From: Phycisphaerae bacterium
GTDB lineage: Bacteria > Planctomycetota > Phycisphaerae > Phycisphaerales > SM1A02
Direction of reading: 5' to 3'
DNA: 27,813 bases
NCBI GenBank assembly: GCA_002862325.1
Contig: PKCT01000171.1
Span: 1-27,813, forward strand
Shown here: positions 20,411 through 27,803 of the stretch, piece by piece
How positions within the stretch are numbered: the stretch's first letter is position 1
Layout of the letters: each line of letters begins with the position of its first letter
The notes under the pieces: model-generated
Databases searched by the model: none
What the model saw: only the letters and a program-made list of their open reading frames with translations
Told to the model about the DNA's origin: nothing
Program-made: the position numbers and the translations under genes

Positions 20411-21693
20411 TGATTCCTTCGATCGATATCCAAGGTGGACGGGCGGTACAGCTCAGGCAGGGAAGGACCCGGATCCTCGACGGCGGGGATCCCATCGAAG
20501 TCGCGGAGAGATTCTCCCGAGTCGGTGAGATCGCGGTGATCGATCTCGATGCCGCGATGGGTTCCGGCGAGAATCGAGCGATCATCGAAGCAATGCTGAA
20601 GCGATTCCCGTGTCGCGTCGGTGGAGGTATTCGAGACCACGAGACGGCCATCGGTTGGTTGGACGCCGGCGCCACTCGGATCATCCTGGGCACCGCGGCC
20701 GAACCGGATCTGCTCGAACGCCTTCCTCGTGATCGGGTGATCGCGGCGGTCGACGCCTGGGGCGACGAGGTCGTGGTGGAAGGTTGGCGCACCGGAACCG
20801 GAGAGACGGTCGCCGATCGAATCGCACGTCTGCGTCCCTACGTGTCGGGATTCCTCGCGACCTTCGTGGAGAACGAGGGGACTGGAGCGGGACTGGATCT
20901 CGAACGTGCACGATCCCTCGCGGAACTACTGCCCGATCACGATCTGATCGTGGCCGGGGGAACGAGATGCGAGTCCGAGATCGCTTCGCTCGACCGTCTG
21001 AGCATCGATGTGCAGGTCGGACGCGGCATCTACGACGGATCCCTCGGTCTCGGCCGGACCGTGGCCGCCATGCTGAAAACCGACCGGCCGGACGGTCTCT
21101 ACCCGACGATCGTCTGTGATCGGTCCGGGACGGCACTCGGTCTCGTCTATTCGAGCGATCGCAGCATCGACCGGACCATCGAGACGGGAAGGGCGTTCTA
21201 CGAGTCCCGTCGACGAGGACTCTGGGAGAAGGGTGCATCTTCGGGAGCCGTGCAGAGCGTGCTCCGAATCGACCTCGACTGCGACCGAGACGCCCTGCGA
21301 TACACCGTCGAGCAGGAGAAGAATGGCTTCTGTCACCTCGATCGCTGGACGTGCTGGGACGACGGTTCGGGCGTCGAGAAACTCGAACGACGACTTCGTC
21401 GCATCGCCGGTCCGGAGAGTGCGAGGGTGGATGGCTCCTATACCCGGAGACTCCTGTCCGATCCGACGATGATTCGCAGGAAGATCCTTGAGGAGGCGAC
21501 GGAGTTCGTCGCGGAGGACGCCGACGTGGTGCACGAGGCCGCGGATCTCCTGTACTTCACCATCACTTCGCTCATCCAACGCGGGGTGTCGTGGATCGAG
21601 GTGGTCGACGAGCTCGACCGCAGGGCGCTGCGTTCGACCCGTCGGGGTGGCGAGGTCAAGACGGTGGACCAGGTCAGGGAGACGGCGGGATGA
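20407..21693 (+). CDS. Trifunctional HisA-HisI-HisE fusion
   Basis: The 428-residue protein combines three histidine enzymes. Residues 1-225 are a HisA isomerase barrel (PSIDIQGGRAVQLRQG with D7, VGGGIR, AAVDAWG with D116, VAGGTR). Residues 228-332 are HisI, the phosphoribosyl-AMP cyclohydrolase: RRGLWEKGASSG, the metal motif DCDRD, and the zinc-type cysteines in FCHLDRWTCW spaced as in HisI. Residues 335-428 are HisE, the phosphoribosyl-ATP pyrophosphatase: KILEEATEFVAED and HEAADLLYF. The protein would do steps 2, 3 and 4. HisIE fusions are common, but a HisA head is not one I know. The HisA part is short, and the usual YTDI-x-x-DGT segment reads ATFVENEGT. HisI has SGAVQ where SGHVQ is common. 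The ATG overlaps the hisF stop; hisD follows. Confidence 0.9.
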   Translation: MMIPSIDIQGGRAVQLRQGRTRILDGGDPIEVAERFSRVGEIAVIDLDAAMGSGENRAIIEAMLKRFPCRVGGGIRDHETAIGWLDAGATRIILGTAAEPDLLERLPRDRVIAAVDAWGDEVVVEGWRTGTGETVADRIARLRPYVSGFLATFVENEGTGAGLDLERARSLAELLPDHDLIVAGGTRCESEIASLDRLSIDVQVGRGIYDGSLGLGRTVAAMLKTDRPDGLYPTIVCDRSGTALGLVYSSDRSIDRTIETGRAFYESRRRGLWEKGASSGAVQSVLRIDLDCDRDALRYTVEQEKNGFCHLDRWTCWDDGSGVEKLERRLRRIAGPESARVDGSYTRRLLSDPTMIRRKILEEATEFVAEDADVVHEAADLLYFTITSLIQRGVSWIEVVDELDRRALRSTRRGGEVKTVDQVRETAG

Positions 21694-23012
21694 GCGAACG
21701 AGCGAACATCGAATCGATCCTTCCCAACGAAGATCTCGACGAGATCGACGTCTCGACCTGCACCATCGACGCCGAGGCGGTGATGGTCGCCGAGAAGACG
21801 ATCGACGATCTCGACGTGCGGGGCGAGGAGGCGTTGTTGGAGTACATCTCGAAGTACGACGAGTCGCCCTACGGAAAACGCGTCCTCCTCGACCGCGACG
21901 ATCTCCGATCCGCGGTCGACCGGGTCGATCAGGACGTCCGTAGAGTGATCGAGCGGTCGTCTGATCGGATCAGGGATTTCGCCGAACTCCAGGCGTCCTG
22001 CATGTCCGCCTGTCGGATGGACGTGACGGATACCGGCATCACGATCGGACACGAGGTCGTTCCATTGGAATCCACGGGCTGCTACGCCCCGGGTGGACGA
22101 TTTCCATTGCCTTCCAGCGTGTTGATGTCGGTCATTCCCGCGGTGGTTGCCAGGGTCGGGACCATTCGTCTCGCAAGTCCCCGACCGACCGACGGGACGC
22201 TCGCCGCGGCCTGGTTCGCGGGAGCGGATTCACTTCTTGCCGCTGGTGGTGCGCATGCGATCGGGGCCATGGCGCTCGGTGTGCTGGGTCCGAGCTGCGA
22301 CATCGTGGTGGGTCCGGGGAACAGATACGTGACCGCGGCCAAGGCGGTCGTCTCCGGAACGAGCGCGCCGCGCGGGCGTCCGATCGCGATCGATGCGCTC
22401 GCGGGCCCGAGCGAGTTGATGGTGATCGCCGACGACGGGGCGGACCCGAGGGTCGTCGCCCTCGATCTGGTCGCGCAGGCGGAACACGACTCCGACGCGA
22501 GGGTGTGGCTGGTGACCACAAGTGAGCCGTTTCGCGCCGAGGTCAGGTCCCGTGTTCGTGATGTCCTGTTCGAGCTTCCGGATCGGAATCGAAGGATCGC
22601 CGAGGCGTCGATCGGTCGGGGTGCCGCCATCGTGGTGGAAGACGAGGAGCGGATGCTGGAGGCGGCCGATCGACTCGGTCCGGAGCACCTCGAGATCATC
22701 ACGCGGGATCCACGTCGGATCGCCGACCGGGTGAAGCACGCAGGTGCGGTGTTTCTCGGTTTCGGCGGTGCGGAGGTCTTCGGCGACTACGGAGTCGGAC
22801 CCAATCACATTCTCCCCACCGGCGGCTCGGCTCGGGCTCGGGGCGGACTCTCGGTCATGGACTTCCTTCGGGTGAGGACCTGGATCGAGTCGGACGGGAC
22901 CTCTGCATCGGATCGACTCTCTGCGGATTGCGCCGTGTTTGCGCGGACCGAGGGTCTCGAAGGCCATGCACGTTCGGCCGAGGCCAGATCGACTGCTATG
23001 GTCTCGTCATGA
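21690..23012 (+). CDS. hisD: Histidinol dehydrogenase
   Basis: HisD oxidises histidinol to histidine in two NAD-dependent steps with zinc. The 440-residue protein carries all family landmarks: GCYAPGGRFPLPSSVLM, VVGPGNRYVTAAK, AGPSELMVIADD, DLVAQAEHDSDA, the catalytic pair E332/H333 in GPEHLE, and GPNHILPTGGSAR. Its length is normal. The ATG at 21690 overlaps the stop of the HisA-I-E gene (ATGA). Placement directly after HisI-HisE recalls the domain order of fungal HIS4, where the three are fused. The final codons contain a -10-like element for the following DinB gene. Confidence 0.96.
   Translation: MSERANIESILPNEDLDEIDVSTCTIDAEAVMVAEKTIDDLDVRGEEALLEYISKYDESPYGKRVLLDRDDLRSAVDRVDQDVRRVIERSSDRIRDFAELQASCMSACRMDVTDTGITIGHEVVPLESTGCYAPGGRFPLPSSVLMSVIPAVVARVGTIRLASPRPTDGTLAAAWFAGADSLLAAGGAHAIGAMALGVLGPSCDIVVGPGNRYVTAAKAVVSGTSAPRGRPIAIDALAGPSELMVIADDGADPRVVALDLVAQAEHDSDARVWLVTTSEPFRAEVRSRVRDVLFELPDRNRRIAEASIGRGAAIVVEDEERMLEAADRLGPEHLEIITRDPRRIADRVKHAGAVFLGFGGAEVFGDYGVGPNHILPTGGSARARGGLSVMDFLRVRTWIESDGTSASDRLSADCAVFARTEGLEGHARSAEARSTAMVSS
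22997..23002 (+). promoter_or_regulatory. Putative internal -10 element for the DinB-fold gene
   Basis: TATGGT lies inside the 3' end of hisD and is followed by six bases and the ATG at 23009. The leaderless spacing suggests this gene can also be transcribed separately from the his operon. Confidence 0.4.
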
Positions 23013-23524
23013 ACCCCCCACCCCCCACCGATCCCCACGCCGTCCTGCTCGATTTCGAGGATTGGGCGACCCACCGCATGTTCGATGCATGCGATCCGCT
23101 CACCGATCCTCAACTCGATCACGAATTCGAGATGGGGCTTGGCACTCTTCGCCGCACCCTGGTCCACAACATCAACGCGATGGTCGGGTGGACTGGAGTC
23201 CTCAATACGACGCCACCGGACTTCACACCGGAGATCACCGAGGGCGATCCAACGATCGATCGGATGCGCGATGCGCATGTCGAGGCGATGACCACGTTTC
23301 GCGACGCGGTGTCGGCGGGGCCCTTCTCGGAGGTGCTCTCCCCGGAACGAAAGGGAACGGCGTATCGCTTCACGCGGGGAGGGATCCTGGTGCACGTCAC
23401 CACCCATTCGATGCACCATCGAGCGCAGTGCCTGAACATGCTTCGGCATCTCGGGGTCGAGACGCAGCCCGAGAGCAGCGTATTCCAGTGGATGGTCGCA
23501 CACCCTCCCGCGGAATCCGACTGA
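23009..23524 (+). CDS. DinB-fold (DinB/YfiT-like) putative metal-binding protein
   Basis: The 171-residue protein has the four-helix DinB-like layout. The metal-binding histidines are H53 (LVHNINAMVGW) near the end of helix 2, and H133 and H137 in HVTTHSMHHRAQCLNMLRHLG. DinB-fold proteins include thiol-dependent transferases and hydrolases using bacillithiol or mycothiol, but most have no known role and I cannot assign one. The ATG overlaps the hisD stop (ATGA), so it is translationally linked to the his operon, yet no histidine-related function is known for the family. It also has its own possible -10 element. The next gene follows after 42 bases. Confidence 0.85.
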   Translation: MNPPPPTDPHAVLLDFEDWATHRMFDACDPLTDPQLDHEFEMGLGTLRRTLVHNINAMVGWTGVLNTTPPDFTPEITEGDPTIDRMRDAHVEAMTTFRDAVSAGPFSEVLSPERKGTAYRFTRGGILVHVTTHSMHHRAQCLNMLRHLGVETQPESSVFQWMVAHPPAESD

Positions 23525-23554
23525 ATTCGCACCCTGATCCGTCCTTGCCATCGG

Positions 23555-23560
23555 TACGCT
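23555..23560 (+). promoter_or_regulatory. Putative -10 element of the penicillin-acylase-like gene
   Basis: TACGCT, within GGTACGCTGT, is followed by six bases and the ATG at 23567. The same ten-base string and spacing occur at 9734-9747. No Shine-Dalgarno sequence is present. Confidence 0.5.
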
Positions 23561-23566
23561 GTTGGC

Positions 23567-25726
23567 ATGATTCGATCATTCATCAACGTTCTCGTGTCCG
23601 TCCTCGTCCTCTCCACCCAGGCGTTCGCCGGCGTTCCGCTGGTCGACTTGGACGGTGAGGAGATCCGAATCGTTCGCGATCCCTGGGGTGTGCCACACAT
23701 CTTCGCCGCGACGGATCGCGGTGCTGCGTACGGGCATGGCTGGGCGGTCGGCGAGGATCGTCTCGAAGAGGCGTTGAGCGCGATGTGGACCGCCAACGGT
23801 CGTCGATCGGAGATCGAAGGTGAGCGGGCGATCGAGATCGACCGAACGTACCGGCTGATGCGCATCGCGGAGTTCATGGAGGATGCGTGGGATCGATACC
23901 CACCCCTGGTTCGGGATCTCGCGGTCGGATACGCCGACGGGATCAATGCCTACATGGCGGCGCATCCCGAACGCGTGCCCGAATGGGCGGAGCCGGTGCA
24001 GCCGAGCTGGGCGTTGGCCGTCGGTCGGCTGGTGAACTTCTGGCCGACGCTCGGCCGGGTGAATCGCGAACGCGGCAAGGGTACTCCGCGTCTCGCACTA
24101 CTGGACTTCGGGATCGGGGATGAACACTGGAATCCCATCGGATCGAACGGCTGGGCGATCGCGGCCGATCGAACCGAGGCGGGCAACGCGATGCTCGCGG
24201 CCGATCCACACATGCCTTGGAAGCACGAGTTCCGTCTCTACGAGGTCCATCTCAAGGGTGAGACGATCGATCTTGCCGGTGCCGAGGTGATCGGGGCGGC
24301 GCTGCCGGTCTTCTGTCGGACCCCCGACGTCTCCTGGACGTGGACGGCGAACAAGCCGGATCACGCGGACGTCTATCGATTGGAACTGGATCCCGAGAAT
24401 CCGGATCGATATCTCCATGGCGGTGAATGGGTCGACTTCGAACGTCGCGACGTCGAGTATCGGCTTCCGGACGGCACCACCCGAAACGAGGTGCTTCGAT
24501 GGTCCGTGCACGGTCCGGTCATCCATCACGATCCGGAGAACAATCGTGCGAAGGCGGCATGGCTCGCGTCGTACGGTCTCTCCGATCCTCCGATCCAACT
24601 CCACGACATGGTGCGATCAAAGACGGTCGAAGATCTCGAGAAGGCGATGTCCAGACTGCAGTTCGCGAGCTTCAACATCGTGGCCGCAGACCGGGCGGGC
24701 GATGTGATCTTCGTCTGTGGTGGTCGGGTACCCCAGCGACCGGAGGGACTCCAGGCGAATCGCCCGCTTGATGGATCCGATCCATCACTCGTGTGGACGG
24801 ACATGGTGCCGTGGGAGGATCTGCCGGGCGTGCGAAAGCCGGAGATCGGCTTCGTGCAGAACTGCAACAACGGTCCCGAGTTCACGACCGGAACCTCGGA
24901 GGACCCCGTTCCGTCGGCCTTCCCCCGGGGGACCGCCGGTCGCGAGCGGGACACGGTGCGAGCGTGGTATCTCCGTCAACTGCTCCACGAGGACGATTCG
25001 GTCACCGCCGAGGAGGGGAAGGCGTTCCTGGTCGATGGAAAGATGATCCCCCACGAACCGATGAGTCTTCGCCTACGTCACGCGTGGGAGGCGTACGGTT
25101 CCGAGTATCCGAAGCGACAGAAGATCGCGGGCGACGTGGAGGCGATTCTCGCGTGGGACGGTGTACCCAGATCGTTCCAGTCGGAGCCGAGCCTCTTTCT
25201 CCTTTGGCTCTTCATGTACGCCGGCGATCGACCCGTGGTCAGCGTCGACTTCCTCACCCGACCCATCGAGACCGTCGACCTCGAGGATGCCACTCGGATG
25301 TTCGACACGCTGCTCGCCGCGAAGAAGCGGATCGCCGGCCTCCTCCCGTTCGGGTCGGAGATCCCATGGGGCCTGGCACATCACATTCGCAAGGGCGGAC
25401 GGACGTTCTCGGTGGAGACCGGGATGTATCCGGCCATCTCGCTGATGAACGCGAACGCGGATCTTCGGGGAAGCGACCTCTCCAAGATGAAGTGCACCAT
25501 CGGTTCCGCGTACGTCGCGTTGCACGAGATGTCCGATCCCCCGAGGTCCTGGACGATCACGCCGATCGGTCAGACGGATCGACGAGACCTTTCCTATCAC
25601 ACCGCCGCGACGGAGTTGTTCGCCACCAGGACCCTCAAGCCGCTGCCGCTCACCGAAGCGCAACTCGCCGAACTCGAGACGACCGAGACGGTGTTGGTGA
25701 TGCCGGTGACCGATACGACTCCTTGA
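23567..25726 (+). CDS. Penicillin acylase family Ntn hydrolase, secreted
   Basis: The 719-residue precursor has a clear signal peptide (MIRSFINVLVSVLVLSTQAFA, about residues 1-21). An alpha chain (about 22-192) precedes the beta chain, which would begin after autocleavage at S193 in IGSNGWAIA, the N-terminal nucleophile. ADPHMPW and VSWTWTANKPDHADVYRLE match the conserved beta-chain segments that carry the oxyanion-hole asparagine. NCNNGPEFTTG and GWAVGEDRLEEA are also typical. Members cleave amides such as penicillin G, N-acyl-homoserine lactones or other acylated amines in the periplasm. Which of these applies cannot be told from sequence. Quorum-signal degradation or scavenging of acylated amino compounds are both possible. 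It is transcribed from its own predicted promoter 42 bases after the DinB gene. Confidence 0.9.
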   Translation: MIRSFINVLVSVLVLSTQAFAGVPLVDLDGEEIRIVRDPWGVPHIFAATDRGAAYGHGWAVGEDRLEEALSAMWTANGRRSEIEGERAIEIDRTYRLMRIAEFMEDAWDRYPPLVRDLAVGYADGINAYMAAHPERVPEWAEPVQPSWALAVGRLVNFWPTLGRVNRERGKGTPRLALLDFGIGDEHWNPIGSNGWAIAADRTEAGNAMLAADPHMPWKHEFRLYEVHLKGETIDLAGAEVIGAALPVFCRTPDVSWTWTANKPDHADVYRLELDPENPDRYLHGGEWVDFERRDVEYRLPDGTTRNEVLRWSVHGPVIHHDPENNRAKAAWLASYGLSDPPIQLHDMVRSKTVEDLEKAMSRLQFASFNIVAADRAGDVIFVCGGRVPQRPEGLQANRPLDGSDPSLVWTDMVPWEDLPGVRKPEIGFVQNCNNGPEFTTGTSEDPVPSAFPRGTAGRERDTVRAWYLRQLLHEDDSVTAEEGKAFLVDGKMIPHEPMSLRLRHAWEAYGSEYPKRQKIAGDVEAILAWDGVPRSFQSEPSLFLLWLFMYAGDRPVVSVDFLTRPIETVDLEDATRMFDTLLAAKKRIAGLLPFGSEIPWGLAHHIRKGGRTFSVETGMYPAISLMNANADLRGSDLSKMKCTIGSAYVALHEMSDPPRSWTITPIGQTDRRDLSYHTAATELFATRTLKPLPLTEAQLAELETTETVLVMPVTDTTP

Positions 25727-26003
25727 GCGTGGGAGGGTTCCGGTAAGAGCCACGATAGGGGTCCCTTTCGTGCTCCTCGCGACGCCCTGGGTCCTGTAAG
25801 ACCAATTTCTCCACCTCGTCTCGTGGGCCTGGCGATCGATCCGAAATACTCCTTGTCGCCGGGCACGTCCCGGCGAGCACCGTCAAGACCTCCGGATTCC
25901 GGAGTCTTGAGACCGTTTCCACCCGCCTCAGACATCCATCGCACCGCGAGTCTCTCCGGTGCAGAACGCTATCTCCTCGTCCCCATCCAGAAAGCACGCC
26001 GCC
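25727..26003 (+). promoter_or_regulatory. Structured leader region before the B12-binding gene
   Basis: These 277 bases contain no convincing ORF. Two strong hairpins stand side by side. TCGCCGGG (25856-25863) pairs with CCCGGCGA (25869-25876). TCAAGAC-C-TCCGG (25883-25895, one bulged C) pairs with CCGGAGTCTTGA (25899-25910). A weaker GCACC/GGTGC pair (25941-25945 with 25958-25962) follows. The second hairpin could be a weak terminator for the acylase gene, but only a short T stretch follows it. The arrangement could equally be a regulatory 5' leader of the B12-binding gene. I do not see the cobalamin riboswitch consensus GCCACTG. Confidence 0.4.
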
Positions 26004-26702
26004 ATGAACACCGACCTCTTCATCGAGAACCTCTTCTCCACCCTCGTCTCCGGTGATCGAAACGCACCCCGCACCCTCGTCGACGCCGCCTTCGACAACG
26101 GCATCTCCGCGGACGTCGTCGCTCGAGAGGTGTTCTGGCCCACCATCAACAACATCACGACGCTCTATCGGAACGATCAGATCACGCGTCTTGCTCAGCA
26201 GTACGCCACCCGCGCCCTCTCGTCGTTGATCGCCCATCTCCAGCTGAGGTACGAGATGTCCGAGTCGCGGGATCGAACGATCTGTCTCTTCTGTGGTCCG
26301 CACGAGCTCGACGACCTCGCCGCACGACTGATGGCCGACATTCTCGAGGCCGACGGGTACACCGTGCACTTCGGCGGCGGCAACATCGCCCAGGACGACA
26401 TCCTCGAAGAGGTCCACAGCCGTCGACCCGACGTACTCCTCATGTTCAGCGCCGGTGGCAGCGACGGACCGGGCATCCGTCATCTGATCGACCACATCCG
26501 AGGGATCAACGCTTTCCCCGAAATGCAGATCGTGGTCGGTGCGGGCATCTTCAATCGAGCCCCCGGACTCGCCGAGGAGATCGGCGCGGATGTTTGGGCG
26601 AGCAATCCCGAGGAGCTCCTCGAGGAACTCGAGAACAACAAGGACGTTCGAGCCGATCTCGACGCTCGCACCGTCGGCCGAGGCAAGGTCCGCGCGGCCT
26701 GA
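26004..26702 (+). CDS. B12-binding-domain protein, probable sensor or regulator
   Basis: The 232-residue protein has a helical cap (about residues 5-85, with EVFWPTINNITTLYRNDQI) followed by a Rossmann-like cobalamin-binding domain (about 92-205). It resembles the two-part B12 module of CarH-like photoreceptors and methyltransferase corrinoid proteins. The usual DxHxxG motif is replaced by GPHELDD, which keeps a histidine (H100) but not the Asp and Gly. GYTVHFGGGNI and VLLMFSAGGSDG match the later B12-fold strands. No DNA-binding, kinase or other output domain is attached, so it probably acts with a partner. Whether it binds cobalamin is uncertain. I chose the ATG at 26004 because the fold starts there; an ATG at 25959 adds residues unlike the family. 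It ends at a strong terminator. Confidence 0.78.
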   Translation: MNTDLFIENLFSTLVSGDRNAPRTLVDAAFDNGISADVVAREVFWPTINNITTLYRNDQITRLAQQYATRALSSLIAHLQLRYEMSESRDRTICLFCGPHELDDLAARLMADILEADGYTVHFGGGNIAQDDILEEVHSRRPDVLLMFSAGGSDGPGIRHLIDHIRGINAFPEMQIVVGAGIFNRAPGLAEEIGADVWASNPEELLEELENNKDVRADLDARTVGRGKVRAA

Positions 26703-26743
26703 GATCGAACTCAACCATCGAAGCGAAGGGCCCAGCCCTTTGA

Positions 26744-26776
26744 AACACCACCCGAGAGATCGGGTGGTGTTCTCTT
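26744..26776. terminator. Bidirectional intrinsic terminator between convergent genes
   Basis: A perfect 12-base stem, AACACCACCCGA (26744-26755) with TCGGGTGGTGTT (26760-26771), closes a GAGA loop and is followed on the plus strand by CTCTT. On the minus strand the stem is followed by a short T-containing stretch. It lies between the B12-binding gene and the end of lgt, so it can stop transcription from both sides. It is the only convincing intrinsic terminator I see in the window. Confidence 0.85.
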
Positions 26777-27803
26777 ATGGATTCGACTCGGCGATCCGGT
26801 TCGGCAGAAGGCCGCCGACCTTCGGAGCATCCCGTCGTGCGCACCAGGCCACGACCGCCGCGCCGGCCACGATCATCACCACGCTCAATCCGGCGGCCGG
26901 CCAGATGCTCGAGACCCCCCACTCCGTCAGGTACTGCGCACGGAACTGTTCACTGACGATTCGAAGCGCTCCGTAGGCGATGAGGAACCACCCTCCCACC
27001 ACGCCGGGACGTCTCGGGTGCAGCCAGACCACGGCCAGCACGAGGAACAGCAGGACACCGTCGGTCACGGCCTGGAAGAGCTGGCTTGGATAGAACGCGG
27101 TCAAATACGGCGCAATCGCATCGGAGACGTCGGATCGACCCTGGTATACGGCGTCGCGGATCGCACCCCGGATCGCCCAGGGACCGGCATCCGGTGGAAT
27201 GACCACCAGCGTCGCGGCGGCGTCGACCTGCGGGCCGTTCGCGAAGTCGGGCGACATGATGTCGTCGGGATACTTCACGCTCCACCACGGCGCATCGGCC
27301 TGACGATCGGCCGGAATCGGTCGTCCCGGAAGTTCGCCGTTGACAAAGTTCGCGATCCGGCCGAGGCCGAGCCCGATGGGTGCGCAGAAGGCGACGCAGT
27401 CGTAGAGATGCCAGGGATCGATCCGATGCTTCAGGCCGTACAGGAGACAGGCGACGATCACGCCGAGAATGCCGCCATGGCTCGCCATGCCGCCCTTGTT
27501 GATTTCGAGGACGCCCCAGAATGGAAAGGCGGCCGAGAACTTCCAGAGCAGATCGGGCGAATAGAAGAACACGTAACCGAGCCGACCCCCGAGCACGACG
27601 CCCACCACCATCCAGATCATGAAGTCGCCGACCTGGCTCGGCTTGAGTAGGGACCGACCGGTCCTGGCGAACCACCCGATGATGAGCCAGGCGGCCACGA
27701 TGCCCGCGAGGTACGAAAGGCCGTACCAGCGGATGCCGAACCCTCCGCCCAGATCGAGGGCGTAGGGCGACAGATCGTGAACGTAACTCTCGGCCAGGAA
27801 CAT
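26775..27803 (-). CDS. lgt: Prolipoprotein diacylglyceryl transferase
   Basis: Lgt moves diacylglycerol from phosphatidylglycerol onto the lipobox cysteine of prolipoproteins in the inner membrane. The ~342-residue protein shows IRWYGLSYLAG, the motif GGMASHGG with H109, and the signature GLGRIANFVNGE (R149, N152, N155, E157). At least seven membrane helices are visible, and YPSQLFQA near residue 240 is typical. An insertion of about 50 residues between the signature and YPSQL makes it longer than the E. coli enzyme. The ATG at 27803 is ten bases from the window edge and the frame stays open to the edge, so the true start could be slightly upstream. Confidence 0.93.
   Translation of the reverse strand: MFLAESYVHDLSPYALDLGGGFGIRWYGLSYLAGIVAAWLIIGWFARTGRSLLKPSQVGDFMIWMVVGVVLGGRLGYVFFYSPDLLWKFSAAFPFWGVLEINKGGMASHGGILGVIVACLLYGLKHRIDPWHLYDCVAFCAPIGLGLGRIANFVNGELPGRPIPADRQADAPWWSVKYPDDIMSPDFANGPQVDAAATLVVIPPDAGPWAIRGAIRDAVYQGRSDVSDAIAPYLTAFYPSQLFQAVTDGVLLFLVLAVVWLHPRRPGVVGGWFLIAYGALRIVSEQFRAQYLTEWGVSSIWPAAGLSVVMIVAGAAVVAWCARRDAPKVGGLLPNRIAESNP

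Noticed and set aside
22805..23551. A 248-codon minus-strand ORF opposite hisD and the DinB gene.
   Set aside because: It overlaps two supported genes and has no recognisable motifs.
25727..26003. A cobalamin riboswitch before the B12-binding gene.
   Set aside because: The conserved B12-box bases are not found and the hairpin layout does not match the known architecture.
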